From positions 1 to 18,282 of the forward strand of contig UQGJ01000053.1 in NCBI GenBank assembly GCA_900540545.1: a stretch of DNA of 18,282 nt, read 5' to 3'. This document shows, one piece after another, positions 5,907 to 14,011 of the stretch (the first letter of the stretch is position 1; each line of letters begins with the position of its first letter). Source of the stretch: an uncultured Eubacteriales bacterium (lineage in GTDB: Bacteria; Bacillota; Clostridia; Oscillospirales; Oscillospiraceae). Both the position numbers and the translations under genes were made by a program. The notes below the pieces were generated by a model. The model saw nothing but the letters and a program-made list of their open reading frames with translations, was not told the DNA's origin and made no database searches.

Positions 5907-7016
5907 ATGAGCGTAAATTTTGAGGAGCTGGGGAAGCGGTATGACGGCTTTCGCCACCCCTTTTTGACGGTCAGTATCGACGGGGCGGAGGACACGTCGC
6001 CGGATGTTTTTATCCGGGGCGTGGAGCTCACCCTGACCTGCGGCTATGAGGCCGGGGCCTGTACCTTTGAGTTAACTGGTAAGGGCAACGGCTTCCTGGA
6101 CAATAAGCTGACTCTGGACCCCGCCGTCCAAAAGTATTTGAAGCTGGGGGCGAAGTTGGAGGTGGCCACCGGGTATACCGACGGGGAGCACTGCCAGAGC
6201 GTGTTCACCGGCTGCGTGACCGCCGTGACCCTGACGATGGAGGGGGCGCGGGTCTTTCACGTCATCGAGGCCATGGACTGCAAGGCCCTGATGATGAACA
6301 ACCTGTGCTCCGAGATCAAAGAGGGGTTGAAAAAGGACTCGGAGGCGGTGGTCAACGTACTCAAGGCGTACGGGAGCGCCGCGCCGGAGCCGGAGGTGGG
6401 GGAGACGGTGGAGCGGAGCGGGCCCATCGGCCGCTATGCGCAGAGCGACTACGACTTCCTGGTGGAGCTGGCCCGGCGGAACAATTTCCTCTTTTTCGTG
6501 GACCGGGGCAAGGTCCGGTTTATCCCATACAGCGCCGTCAAGGAGGTGGGCGTGGTCCTCACCCCCGGCAGCCACCTGTTCCGGCTGGAGCGCACGGTAT
6601 CCTTGACGGGCCAGGTGAAGACCGTGACGGTTCGGGGGGCTGGCCAGCCCGACCCGGAGACCCCGGTGGCCGCCACCGCCGCGGGGGCCGACCCGGTGGG
6701 GGGCGGAGGAAAGACGGCGGCGGAGGTATGCAGCCTGGTGGGGGACACAGCAGCCGTGACCCTCATCGACGGCAGCGTGGGGACCGAGGCCGAGGCCAAG
6801 GCCGGAGCCGAGGCCGCGTGGCAGCGGGCGGGCGTGGGCTTCGTGGCCGGGAGCTTCGAGACGGTGGGGGTCCCCGAATTGCTGCCCGGAACGCTGGTGA
6901 CGCTGGCGGACTTTGACGGCGGGGTCAACGGCGACTATCTCATCACCGAGGCGGTCCACAAGCTGGACGTGGGCAACTACCGCACGGTCTGCCAATTCCG
7001 GCGGAGCCGGGACTGA
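5907..7016 (+). CDS. Baseplate hub protein (phage late control gpD / gp27-like)
   Basis: Forms the trimeric hub that joins the tube adaptor to the spike, like T4 gp27 and the N-terminal half of VgrG. It has the gpD layout: an N-terminal beta domain (about 18-55), a second beta domain with LGAKLEVATGY, a helical segment with SDYDFLVELARRNNFLFFVD (about 178-197, typical of the family), and a C-terminal beta domain ending NGDYLITEAVHKLD. Residues 250-275 are a Gly/Ala/Pro linker. The length of 369 residues is usual for a separate hub protein. The OB-fold and spike are encoded separately in the next gene, 14 bases downstream, so the VgrG equivalent is split. Confidence 0.92.
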   Translation: MSVNFEELGKRYDGFRHPFLTVSIDGAEDTSPDVFIRGVELTLTCGYEAGACTFELTGKGNGFLDNKLTLDPAVQKYLKLGAKLEVATGYTDGEHCQSVFTGCVTAVTLTMEGARVFHVIEAMDCKALMMNNLCSEIKEGLKKDSEAVVNVLKAYGSAAPEPEVGETVERSGPIGRYAQSDYDFLVELARRNNFLFFVDRGKVRFIPYSAVKEVGVVLTPGSHLFRLERTVSLTGQVKTVTVRGAGQPDPETPVAATAAGADPVGGGGKTAAEVCSLVGDTAAVTLIDGSVGTEAEAKAGAEAAWQRAGVGFVAGSFETVGVPELLPGTLVTLADFDGGVNGDYLITEAVHKLDVGNYRTVCQFRRSRD

Positions 7017-7030
7017 GGGGAGGAAGGGAA

Positions 7031-7795
7031 ATGGGCCTGTGGAACGCGATGGCGGAGGGGGAGGCACCCGGCCGGGGCGTCCCTGCCATGACCACCGGCG
7101 TGGTGACCAGCCTGGATGACCCGGACGGGCTGGGCCGGGTGGAGGTCAGGCTCCCCCACTGGGGGGAGGAGGGGGCCAATCTGGGCTTCCTCCGGGTCCT
7201 CACCCCTATGGCCGGGGCGGAGTGGGGCGTGTACCTGCTCCCCGAGGTGGGGGACGAGGTGCTGGTGGGCTTCTGCGAGGGGGGCATCCACAGCGCCTGT
7301 GTGCTGGGCAGCCTCTGGAACGGGGCGCACAAGCAGCCGGCGGCGGTGGAGGATGGGAAGAACGACACCCGTCTCATCAAAAGCCGCAGCGGACACTGTG
7401 TGACCCTTTGCGACAAGGATGGGGAGGCGCGGCTGGAGCTGGTCAGCGGCGGGGGGCTGCACGTCCTCCTGGACGACGAGGAGGAGCGGATCACCCTGTC
7501 GGACAAGGACGGGAAGAACCTGTTGTGCCTGGATGCGAAAAAGGGCGAGATCACCGTCGCGGCGGACAAGAAAGTGCTGCTGAAGGCGGGCAAGGGCAGC
7601 GTCACCGTGGCCGACGACGTGGCCGTGGACAGCGGCGGAGCCCTGACGCTCCAGGGGCGGGACGTCAAGGCGGAGGCCAAGGCCGGGGTGTCGGTGGCGG
7701 GCAAGAGCACCGTGGAGGTCAAGTCCTCCGGCCAGTTGAATCTTGAGGCCAGCGGTCCCGCCGCCCTCAAGGGCGCGACGCTGAAGCTGAATTAG
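7031..7795 (+). CDS. Spike protein (gp5/VgrG OB-fold with beta-helix)
   Basis: Forms the piercing spike at the tip of the tube. Residues about 18-98 are the gp5/VgrG OB-fold: TTGVVTSLDDPDGLGRVEVR, then a Trp-Gly strand, the EVGDEVLVGFCEGG core and VLGSLWNG. From about 115 on, short repeating beta strands (GEITVAADKKVLLKAG, then KSTVEVKSSGQLNLEASG) form a probable triple-stranded beta-helix ending in LKLN. It is 254 residues long. A GGGAGGAAGG site precedes the ATG at 7031. No PAAR-type tip gene follows; the next gene is the gp25-like wedge after a 54-base gap that holds only its ribosome binding site. The fold assignment is secure and the tip composition is unknown. Confidence 0.92.
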   Translation: MGLWNAMAEGEAPGRGVPAMTTGVVTSLDDPDGLGRVEVRLPHWGEEGANLGFLRVLTPMAGAEWGVYLLPEVGDEVLVGFCEGGIHSACVLGSLWNGAHKQPAAVEDGKNDTRLIKSRSGHCVTLCDKDGEARLELVSGGGLHVLLDDEEERITLSDKDGKNLLCLDAKKGEITVAADKKVLLKAGKGSVTVADDVAVDSGGALTLQGRDVKAEAKAGVSVAGKSTVEVKSSGQLNLEASGPAALKGATLKLN

Positions 7796-7849
7796 CGGCG
7801 GGAGCCGTTATCGCGGGCGGGACGGTATGGAAGGAAGGGGGCGGATGGT

Positions 7850-8233
7850 ATGGCGGCAGTGAAGGGGTGGCGCTTTCCGGTGGAGCCGGACGGGGCCACC
7901 GGGCGCATGGGATTGGCCGTGGACGGCGAGGCGGTGAAGCAGGGGCTGGGCATCCTGCTGGAGACCGAGCGGGGCGAGCGGAGGATGCTCCCCGCCTTCG
8001 GCGCGGGGCTGAGCCGCTTCATGTTCGAGACGGTGGACCTGGCCCTGGTCCACGATATGTCCAAGCAGATCGTGGAGACCGTCCGGCGCTGGGAGCGGCA
8101 CGTCACCACCGTGACCGCCGAGGTGAGCCGGGAGGAGCCGGGGGTCAGGGTGGCGGTGAGCTACCGCACCGACCTGGGGCCGGGGCGGGAGCGGATGGAG
8201 ACCCATTTGGACCTGAACGGGCCGGGAAGCTAG
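7850..8233 (+). CDS. Baseplate wedge protein (gp25/GpW-like)
   Basis: A 127-residue protein of the GPW/gp25 family, which makes the baseplate wedge and starts sheath polymerisation. It has GWRFPV at the N-terminus, the helix AVKQGLGILLETERGERRML, and the core PAFGAGLSRFMFE that corresponds to the conserved Glu-Arg/Pro-x-Phe-Gly segment. A long helix and two beta strands follow (VRVAVSYRTD). It lies directly before the large baseplate-J gene, as in Afp, PVC and phage baseplate operons. A purine-rich ribosome binding site precedes the ATG. The assignment is firm. Confidence 0.93.
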   Translation: MAAVKGWRFPVEPDGATGRMGLAVDGEAVKQGLGILLETERGERRMLPAFGAGLSRFMFETVDLALVHDMSKQIVETVRRWERHVTTVTAEVSREEPGVRVAVSYRTDLGPGRERMETHLDLNGPGS

Positions 8234-8245
8234 GAGGAGTGCCGA

Positions 8246-11230
8246 ATGAACGTGCCGGAGTTTGACCGCCGCGGGGCCGGTGAGCTGATGGCGGAGCTGA
8301 TGCGGCTGGCGGCGTGGTACACGCCGGAGTGGCGGCCCGACCCGGAGGAGCCAGACGCAGGGATGGCCCTGGCGCGGCTCTTTGCCCAGTGGATGCAGGA
8401 CAGCCTGCGCTATGGGGATGCGCGGCTGCAAAACCACTTTCTGGCCTTCCTGAACCTGACGGGGGGCGGCCGGAGGGCTCCCATCTCCGCCCGGGGGCTG
8501 GCCCAGGTCCGGGTCCGGGACGGCGGGGCGGGGGCGGCGGTCCCAGCAGGGACGGTGCTGTACGCCCCGGCGGACAACTCGGAGGGGCGGGTCTATTTCG
8601 AGACGGAGGCGCCGCTGTTCGCCGTCTCCAACGGGGTGGAAGCCCTGTTCCTCACGGACCGGGAGGCGGACTGCATCCAGCGGCTGGACCTCCCCGGGGA
8701 CGGGGCGGCGCTGCGCCTGTTTGACCTGGCGCGGGGTGAAAATTTGCAGCGGCGCGCCCTTTACATCGCCAACGACCCGGTTTTTTACGCCGAGACCCGC
8801 TCCGAGCTGGTCCTGACGTTTGAAAACCGAAGTTCAGGGGGCGGCGGGGACAGGCTGGCTGACCGGCTCCTGGACGGGGTGTGCTGGCAGTATTGGGATG
8901 GCGCAGGGTGGGCGGAGGTCGCCGATGCGCAGCGCTATGGCGGCGGCGTCCGCCTGCGCTTTCCCGGCGGGGCCCAGCCCTGCCGGGTCCACGGCGAGAC
9001 CGCCCGGTTCCTCCGGGCCGGTTTTCCCGCCGCCCCGGAGGGGCCCATCCTGCTGGACGGCGTGACCTGCGCGGCCCAGGGGACGGGACTGGCCCCGGAC
9101 GTGCTGCTCCGGGAGGGCGAAAGCCTGCTGGAGACGGACGCGCTGCCCTTTGGGGAGACCCCGACCCTGTTTGACGCCTTTTACCTCAGCGCCCGCCAGG
9201 TCTTCGGGAAGCGGGGGGCGCGGGTGGAGCTGGCCCTGGAGCTGAGCTTTCGGCGGGTCCGGCCCCAGGGCCTGCCGGAGCCGCCGCCCATCCAATACAA
9301 GCGTCTGATGCGCAAGGACGGCCTGGAGCCGCCGCCCCCGCTGGAGCTGGAGGTGGAGCGGGTGGTCTGGGAGTATTGGAACGGCCTGGGCTGGAAGCGG
9401 CTGGAAGCGGGGGAGGAGGGCGAGACGGTCTTTGCCGCCGCCGGTGCGCCGGGGGTGCGCCGCTGGTCCTTTGTCTGCCCCGGAGACTGGCAGCCCTCGG
9501 AGCAGGGGCCGGAGGAGGGCCTGTTCCTCCGGGCAAGGCCCGTCCGGGTGGGCCGCCCCGCGGCCCTGGGGGACGTGTATCTGGCGCCGGTGATCCGCCG
9601 GGTGGAGCTGGGCTACCGCTATCCCGGCGGCGGCCTGCCCTGTGAGCTGCTTCTGGAGGAGTCGGACCTGGGCTGGCGGCGCCCGGCGCTGCCAGCGCCC
9701 CAGCCTGTTCCCCTGCTGGGGCAGACGCTCTGCCCGCGGCCCGCCCTTTATCTGCGGCTGCGGGAGCCGCTCCGGACCGGCCCGGTCCGGGTGCTGGTGG
9801 AGCTGGCGGAACAGGTGGGGGCGGCCCGTCCGCCCCTGCGCTGGGAGTATTTCGGCGCGGATACGCGGGGCCGGGGGTGCTGGAAGAGCCTGCCCGTAGA
9901 GGACGGCACGGGGCACCTGTCCCACACCGGGGTGGTGACCATCCAGGGCCGGGAGGACTTCCTTTCTGCCAATCTCTTCGGAGAAGAGGGGTATTTTTTG
10001 CGGCTGGTGGACGAGACGGGGGGCTACGCCCCGGCCTGCCGACCGGTTCCGCCCTCCGTGCGGGGGATAACCTGGAATGCAACGGCTGTGGTACAGCGGG
10101 ACGGGCGCCGCCCGGAGGTCTTTTGGGTGGAGAATTGGGCACAGAGCAAGGTTTGCCGCCTCCCCGCCGGGGGGCTGTGCCGGCTGGAGGTGTGGGTGGA
10201 TGAGTGGTCCGCACGCTCCGCCGGGGAGCGGGAGCGGCTCTTGCTCCGGGCGGGGGACGATGTCCGGCCGGAGCGGGACGGGGCCGGGCGGCTCCAAAAG
10301 CTGTGGGTCCGCTGGCGGGAGACCCGGCGGCTGGACCTGTGCGACGGCGGGGCGCGGGTATACGAGGCGGATGCCTGCACCGGCGTGGTCCGCTTCGGCG
10401 ACGGCGTACATGGCGCGGCGCCCCCCGCCGGGGAGACCGTACGGGTGGAATACAGCGTGTCGGCGGGGGCGGAGGGGAATCTGGACGCCCACGCCCTGGC
10501 GGGGTTGGCCCGGCCGGTCCCCGGCGCGGCGGGGGTGGACAACCCACGCTCCTTTTCCGGCGGCGCGGGGCCGGAGGACACGGAGGACGCGGCCCTCCGG
10601 CTCAACGGCTGGCGGAATTGCAGCGGGCGGGCGGTCACCCCCGGCGATTTGGAGGAGATGCTCTGCCGCGCCGACCCCCACATCCGCCGGGTCCGCTGCG
10701 CCCCACACGTGGACCGGCTGGGGCGGGCGGCGGAGGGAGCGCTGTCGGTGGCCATCCTGCCCCGGGGCTTCCGGGGGGACCCGGCGGCCTTCGCGGCCCT
10801 GGAACAGCGGGCCAGGGCGCTGCTGGCCCCCCGGCTGTCCGCCGGACTGACCGGGCTGACGCTCTTTGAGACGGACTATCTGGAATTGAGCGTGACGGCG
10901 GAGCTGTCGGTGGGGTCTGGCTGCGCGTTGGAGGCGGCGGAAGCGGCCCTGCGCCGCTATCTGGAGCCGGAGGGCTGGGACATCGGGACCCTGCCCGGTC
11001 GAAGCGAGCTTAGGCGGTTTTTGGAGGGGCTGGACGGGGTGGTCCGGGTGGAACGGCTGGAGCTGTTCGCCCGGGCGGTCACCGAGCGTGGCCCCGAGGA
11101 GGTGGACCCGGAGCGCCCGCCCCGGAGCCTGTTCACCGTGCCGGTGTGCGGACGGCTGGAGCTGACGGCCACAGAAGAGGGAGGAATGCGGTTTGCTGCC
11201 CCTGGAGCGATTTCAAGGCGAGACCCATGA
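8246..11230 (+). CDS. Large baseplate wedge protein (baseplate-J/gp6-like, Afp11-like)
   Basis: A 994-residue putative baseplate assembly protein of the J/gp6 class, one of the wedge proteins that ring the hub. The N-terminal helical region (1-75; WRPDPEEPDAGMALARLFA) is typical of CIS members. The middle carries three copies of an aromatic motif, near 212 (WQYWDGAGW), 373 (WEYWNGLGW) and 532 (WEYFGAD). The conserved J motif FGDGVHGAAPPAGETVRVEY is near 717, followed by GAEGNLDA. The C-terminal third has two alpha/beta domains (about 790-960) with RVERLELF near the end. An AGGAGG site precedes the ATG. The last 38 bases overlap the next gene. It is larger than a phage gpJ because of the aromatic repeats. 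Confidence 0.93.
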   Translation: MNVPEFDRRGAGELMAELMRLAAWYTPEWRPDPEEPDAGMALARLFAQWMQDSLRYGDARLQNHFLAFLNLTGGGRRAPISARGLAQVRVRDGGAGAAVPAGTVLYAPADNSEGRVYFETEAPLFAVSNGVEALFLTDREADCIQRLDLPGDGAALRLFDLARGENLQRRALYIANDPVFYAETRSELVLTFENRSSGGGGDRLADRLLDGVCWQYWDGAGWAEVADAQRYGGGVRLRFPGGAQPCRVHGETARFLRAGFPAAPEGPILLDGVTCAAQGTGLAPDVLLREGESLLETDALPFGETPTLFDAFYLSARQVFGKRGARVELALELSFRRVRPQGLPEPPPIQYKRLMRKDGLEPPPPLELEVERVVWEYWNGLGWKRLEAGEEGETVFAAAGAPGVRRWSFVCPGDWQPSEQGPEEGLFLRARPVRVGRPAALGDVYLAPVIRRVELGYRYPGGGLPCELLLEESDLGWRRPALPAPQPVPLLGQTLCPRPALYLRLREPLRTGPVRVLVELAEQVGAARPPLRWEYFGADTRGRGCWKSLPVEDGTGHLSHTGVVTIQGREDFLSANLFGEEGYFLRLVDETGGYAPACRPVPPSVRGITWNATAVVQRDGRRPEVFWVENWAQSKVCRLPAGGLCRLEVWVDEWSARSAGERERLLLRAGDDVRPERDGAGRLQKLWVRWRETRRLDLCDGGARVYEADACTGVVRFGDGVHGAAPPAGETVRVEYSVSAGAEGNLDAHALAGLARPVPGAAGVDNPRSFSGGAGPEDTEDAALRLNGWRNCSGRAVTPGDLEEMLCRADPHIRRVRCAPHVDRLGRAAEGALSVAILPRGFRGDPAAFAALEQRARALLAPRLSAGLTGLTLFETDYLELSVTAELSVGSGCALEAAEAALRRYLEPEGWDIGTLPGRSELRRFLEGLDGVVRVERLELFARAVTERGPEEVDPERPPRSLFTVPVCGRLELTATEEGGMRFAAPGAISRRDP
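11179..11185 (+). promoter_or_regulatory. Ribosome binding site supporting a TTG start
   Basis: GGGAGGA lies 8 bases upstream of a TTG at 11193. The ATG at 11186 is in the frame of the preceding gene, so it cannot start the second baseplate gene. This site, together with the conserved N-terminus that follows, decides for TTG. Confidence 0.6.
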
Positions 11231-12941
11231 CCAGCGGATGGAGGCGGCCCGCCGCCGCATCCCGCTGCTGACGGAGGACTGGACCAACCTGCAGGAGTAC
11301 GACCCCGGCATGACGCTGCTGGAGCTGTTCAGCTGGCTGGTGAAGGTCCAGCGGCAGACCATGGAGGTGGTGTCGGAGGACAGCGAGGCCCGGTTCCTCT
11401 CCCTGCTGGGGGCGCCGCCGCTCCACGCCAGGGGCGCCCGGGCCCTGCTGGCCCTGGATGCCGGAGGGACGGCGGCCCGGCTCCCCGCCGGGGTGAAGTT
11501 CCGGGCGGGGGGAATGGTGTTTGAAAACCGGGCGCCGGTGGCGCTGTCCGGGGCCCGGCTGACAGAGCTGCGGACCTCCGGCGGGGCGGCCCTGGCCGCC
11601 GGGGACCTGGGGGAGGGGCACGCCCTGGCCCTCTTTGGGGACCGGCCCGGGCCGGGGGACTGGTTTGAGCTGTCCTTCGACGGGCCGCTGCCGGAACAGG
11701 TGGGGCTGGCCTTCGACCTGCCCCTGTCGGAGGGCGTGGTCCGCACGCCCATCCCGGAGGGCGCGGCGGTGTATCCGCTGGCCCGGCTCCGCTGGCAGTG
11801 TTGGGACGGGGCCGGCTGGTGGGACGCGGCGGCGGAGGAGGACGGCACCTGGGGCCTGCTCTGCTCCGGCCTGGTCCGGCTGCGCCTGGGCGCGCCGGGG
11901 GCGGACCGGCTCCGGGCGGTCCTGGAGACGGGGGGATACGACCTGCCGCCCAGGGCGCGGGCGGTGGCCTGCCCCGCGGTGGAGGTGGAGCAGCGGGACA
12001 CCCTGTGCTGCCGGGAGACCGTCACGGCGGGGGACCTGCGGGCCGGAAAGGGCGCGCTGCACAGCTTTCTGGCCCTGGTGGGGCGGACCCAATGCTACCG
12101 CCGGGACGGGGAGAGCTGGCGGCCCTGCGCCGCCCGGGTGACCCCGGACTGGGCCGCGGGGATGGCGGCGGTGGCGGTGGACTGGCCCCCGGCCCTGGAG
12201 GACGGGGAACCCGAACTGCTGGCGGTCTCCTGGGACGACGACCGCTGCCCGCCCCCCGCCGACGGCGCGGGCTGGTCGGGGCAGACCCTGGACCTGCCCG
12301 GACCGGGGGTAGAATATGGCTCCGCTGCCCTTCTGGTGGGGGCGGGGGAGGGCTTCTCCCTGTGGCCGGCGGCGGAGGACCTTTACGGCTGCGGGCCGGA
12401 GGACCGGGCCTTCCGCCTGGATGGGACGGCGGGACGGATTTTCTTCGGGGACGGCGTCCACGGCGGGATACCCCCCGCAGGGACGGAGAATCTCCGGGTG
12501 GCGGGGTTGGCCCTGACCCGGGGCGGGGCGTCCAATCTGCGCCCCGGCCAGATCGGCCCGCCGCCGGAGGGGGCCTACGCCGCCCTGGGGGTGCGCCAGC
12601 TCACCGAGGCCAGGGGCGGCCGGGACGAGGAGACCCACGCCGCCCGGAAGCGCCGCTGCGCCGGGGCGGACCGGGCCGGGCTCCGGGCGGTGACCGCCGG
12701 AGACTATGAACGGCTGGCCCTCAGCACGCCGGGGCTGATCCTGGAGTCGGTGAAGGTCCTGCCCAACTGCGTGAAGGAGTCCGGGCGGGTCCGGGCCTGT
12801 CCGGGGGTGGTGACCGTGGTGATCCGCGGTTCGGGCGGCGCTGACGCGGCGGCGGGGTACGTGGAGAACGTCCGCCGCAGGCTGGAGCCCTGCCGCCTGG
12901 CCGGAACGCAGGTCAGGGTGGAGTGGGAGGAGGAGCTATGA
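11193..12941 (+). CDS. Second baseplate-J-like wedge protein
   Basis: A 582-residue second member of the baseplate-J-like family and a paralogue of the upstream gene. It begins LPLERFQGETHDQRMEAARR and continues with LTEDWTNLQEYDPGMTLLELF, the N-terminal pattern of this class, so the TTG at 11193 is the true start. It has one aromatic WQCWDGAGWW copy near 205. The J motif FFGDGVHGGIPPAGT is near 416, followed by GGASNLRPGQ. The C-terminus has an alpha/beta domain (about 500-582). Two J-type proteins side by side resemble the Afp11/Afp12 wedge pair, although the second is shorter here. It overlaps upstream by 38 bases and downstream by ATGA, so its translation is coupled on both sides. Confidence 0.9.
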   Translation: MLPLERFQGETHDQRMEAARRRIPLLTEDWTNLQEYDPGMTLLELFSWLVKVQRQTMEVVSEDSEARFLSLLGAPPLHARGARALLALDAGGTAARLPAGVKFRAGGMVFENRAPVALSGARLTELRTSGGAALAAGDLGEGHALALFGDRPGPGDWFELSFDGPLPEQVGLAFDLPLSEGVVRTPIPEGAAVYPLARLRWQCWDGAGWWDAAAEEDGTWGLLCSGLVRLRLGAPGADRLRAVLETGGYDLPPRARAVACPAVEVEQRDTLCCRETVTAGDLRAGKGALHSFLALVGRTQCYRRDGESWRPCAARVTPDWAAGMAAVAVDWPPALEDGEPELLAVSWDDDRCPPPADGAGWSGQTLDLPGPGVEYGSAALLVGAGEGFSLWPAAEDLYGCGPEDRAFRLDGTAGRIFFGDGVHGGIPPAGTENLRVAGLALTRGGASNLRPGQIGPPPEGAYAALGVRQLTEARGGRDEETHAARKRRCAGADRAGLRAVTAGDYERLALSTPGLILESVKVLPNCVKESGRVRACPGVVTVVIRGSGGADAAAGYVENVRRRLEPCRLAGTQVRVEWEEEL

Positions 12942-14011
12942 GCGCGGGGACGAAAGCCTTCTGGATGCGCGGCCCGGAGGACTGGAAAGGCGGCACGTGG
13001 GCGGGAGTGACGGCGGACCGGGACGGCCTGCTGTGCCCGGAGGGGAACGGCTGGTATCTCTCCGCCCCCCTGGACAGCCGGGAGACCGGGACGGTCTGGC
13101 ACCGGCTGCGGCTGGACGCGGACCTGCCCGAGGACGGGCGGCTGGACCTCTATGTGATGGCTGCCGACGGGCGGGAGGACGTGGAGACCGCGCTGCGGGA
13201 CCCTGCCCTTCCGGCGGAGACCAAACGGGCCCTTTTCCGGCAGCACGGGGCGGCGTATACCAACGCCCTGGACGTACCCCTCTTTTCCATCGCGGGGCGC
13301 TGGCTGTGGTTCTGGCTGGAGGTGACCGGCCGGGGGAGCGGGGCTTTGCGGATACGGTCGGTAAAGGTGGAGTTTCCCCGGGTGGCCTTCGTGGACTATC
13401 TGCCCCAGCTCTACCGCCGGGGGGCGAAGGATGCGTTCCTGGCCCGGTTTTTGATGCTTTTCCAGTCGGTCTACGTGGACTGCGAGGAGCGGCTGGAGGG
13501 GACGCCGGGGTGCTTTGCGCCGGAGAGGGCCCCCAGGGCCTATGTGGCGTGGATGGCGGAGTGGTTCGGCCTGGACAGGGCGGCGGACTGGCCGGAGGAG
13601 ACCCTCCGCGCCCTGCTGCCAAAGGCGGACTGGCTGTGCCGGAGCAAGGGGACCTGCGCCTCCATCCGGTTTTTGGTCCAAAGCTACACCGGGGAGGTCC
13701 CCCTGCTCATCGAGCAGTTCGACGCCCTGGCGCTGGAGCGTGCCGTGGAGAAGCGGGAGACGCTGCTGCGGCTGTACGGGGCCGGCAGGCGGGCCTTCAC
13801 GGTGCTGGTGTCCCACACGGCCGCGCCGGACGCTGAGACCCGGCGGGCCTTACTGCGGCTGCTGCGGTACACGTCGCCCATGGACGCGGTCTGCCGCCTC
13901 GCCGTGCTGCCGGAGGGGCTGACCCTGGACGCACACTGTTATCTGGAGAGAAACACCCGTCTGCCCCGGCGAGCGCTGCGGGGCTTGGGAGAAATGGAGC
14001 TGATGCTATGA
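12938..14011 (+). CDS. Tail protein I-like baseplate protein
   Basis: A 357-residue protein whose second half matches the phage tail protein I-like family of CIS loci. It has LPQLYRRGAKDAFLARFLML, a YVDCEERLEG segment, YVAWMAEWFGLDRAADWPEE, a CRSKGTCASIRFL segment (the conserved RGT/KGT turn) and VPLLIEQFD. The first 140 residues are a beta-rich domain of unknown function (GNGWYLSAPLDS, then FSIAGRWLWFWLEVTGRG), appended before the tail-I part. The ATG at 12938 overlaps the upstream stop as ATGA; a start 15 bases earlier is less likely. Such proteins link the wedges to fibres. The family is likely and the fibre-linking role is inferred. Confidence 0.88.
   Translation: MSAGTKAFWMRGPEDWKGGTWAGVTADRDGLLCPEGNGWYLSAPLDSRETGTVWHRLRLDADLPEDGRLDLYVMAADGREDVETALRDPALPAETKRALFRQHGAAYTNALDVPLFSIAGRWLWFWLEVTGRGSGALRIRSVKVEFPRVAFVDYLPQLYRRGAKDAFLARFLMLFQSVYVDCEERLEGTPGCFAPERAPRAYVAWMAEWFGLDRAADWPEETLRALLPKADWLCRSKGTCASIRFLVQSYTGEVPLLIEQFDALALERAVEKRETLLRLYGAGRRAFTVLVSHTAAPDAETRRALLRLLRYTSPMDAVCRLAVLPEGLTLDAHCYLERNTRLPRRALRGLGEMELML

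Noticed and set aside
9391..9410. Tandem 10-base duplication (CTGGAAGCGG twice) in the large baseplate gene
   Set aside because: Ten is not a multiple of three and yet the frame stays open and fits the family motif on both sides, so it is coincidental similarity rather than a recent duplication.
1212..14011. Prophage interpretation
   Set aside because: The adaptor, gp25, paired J-like proteins and DUF6760-like protein are CIS-type. No capsid, portal, terminase, integrase or lysis gene is present within the 18 kb.
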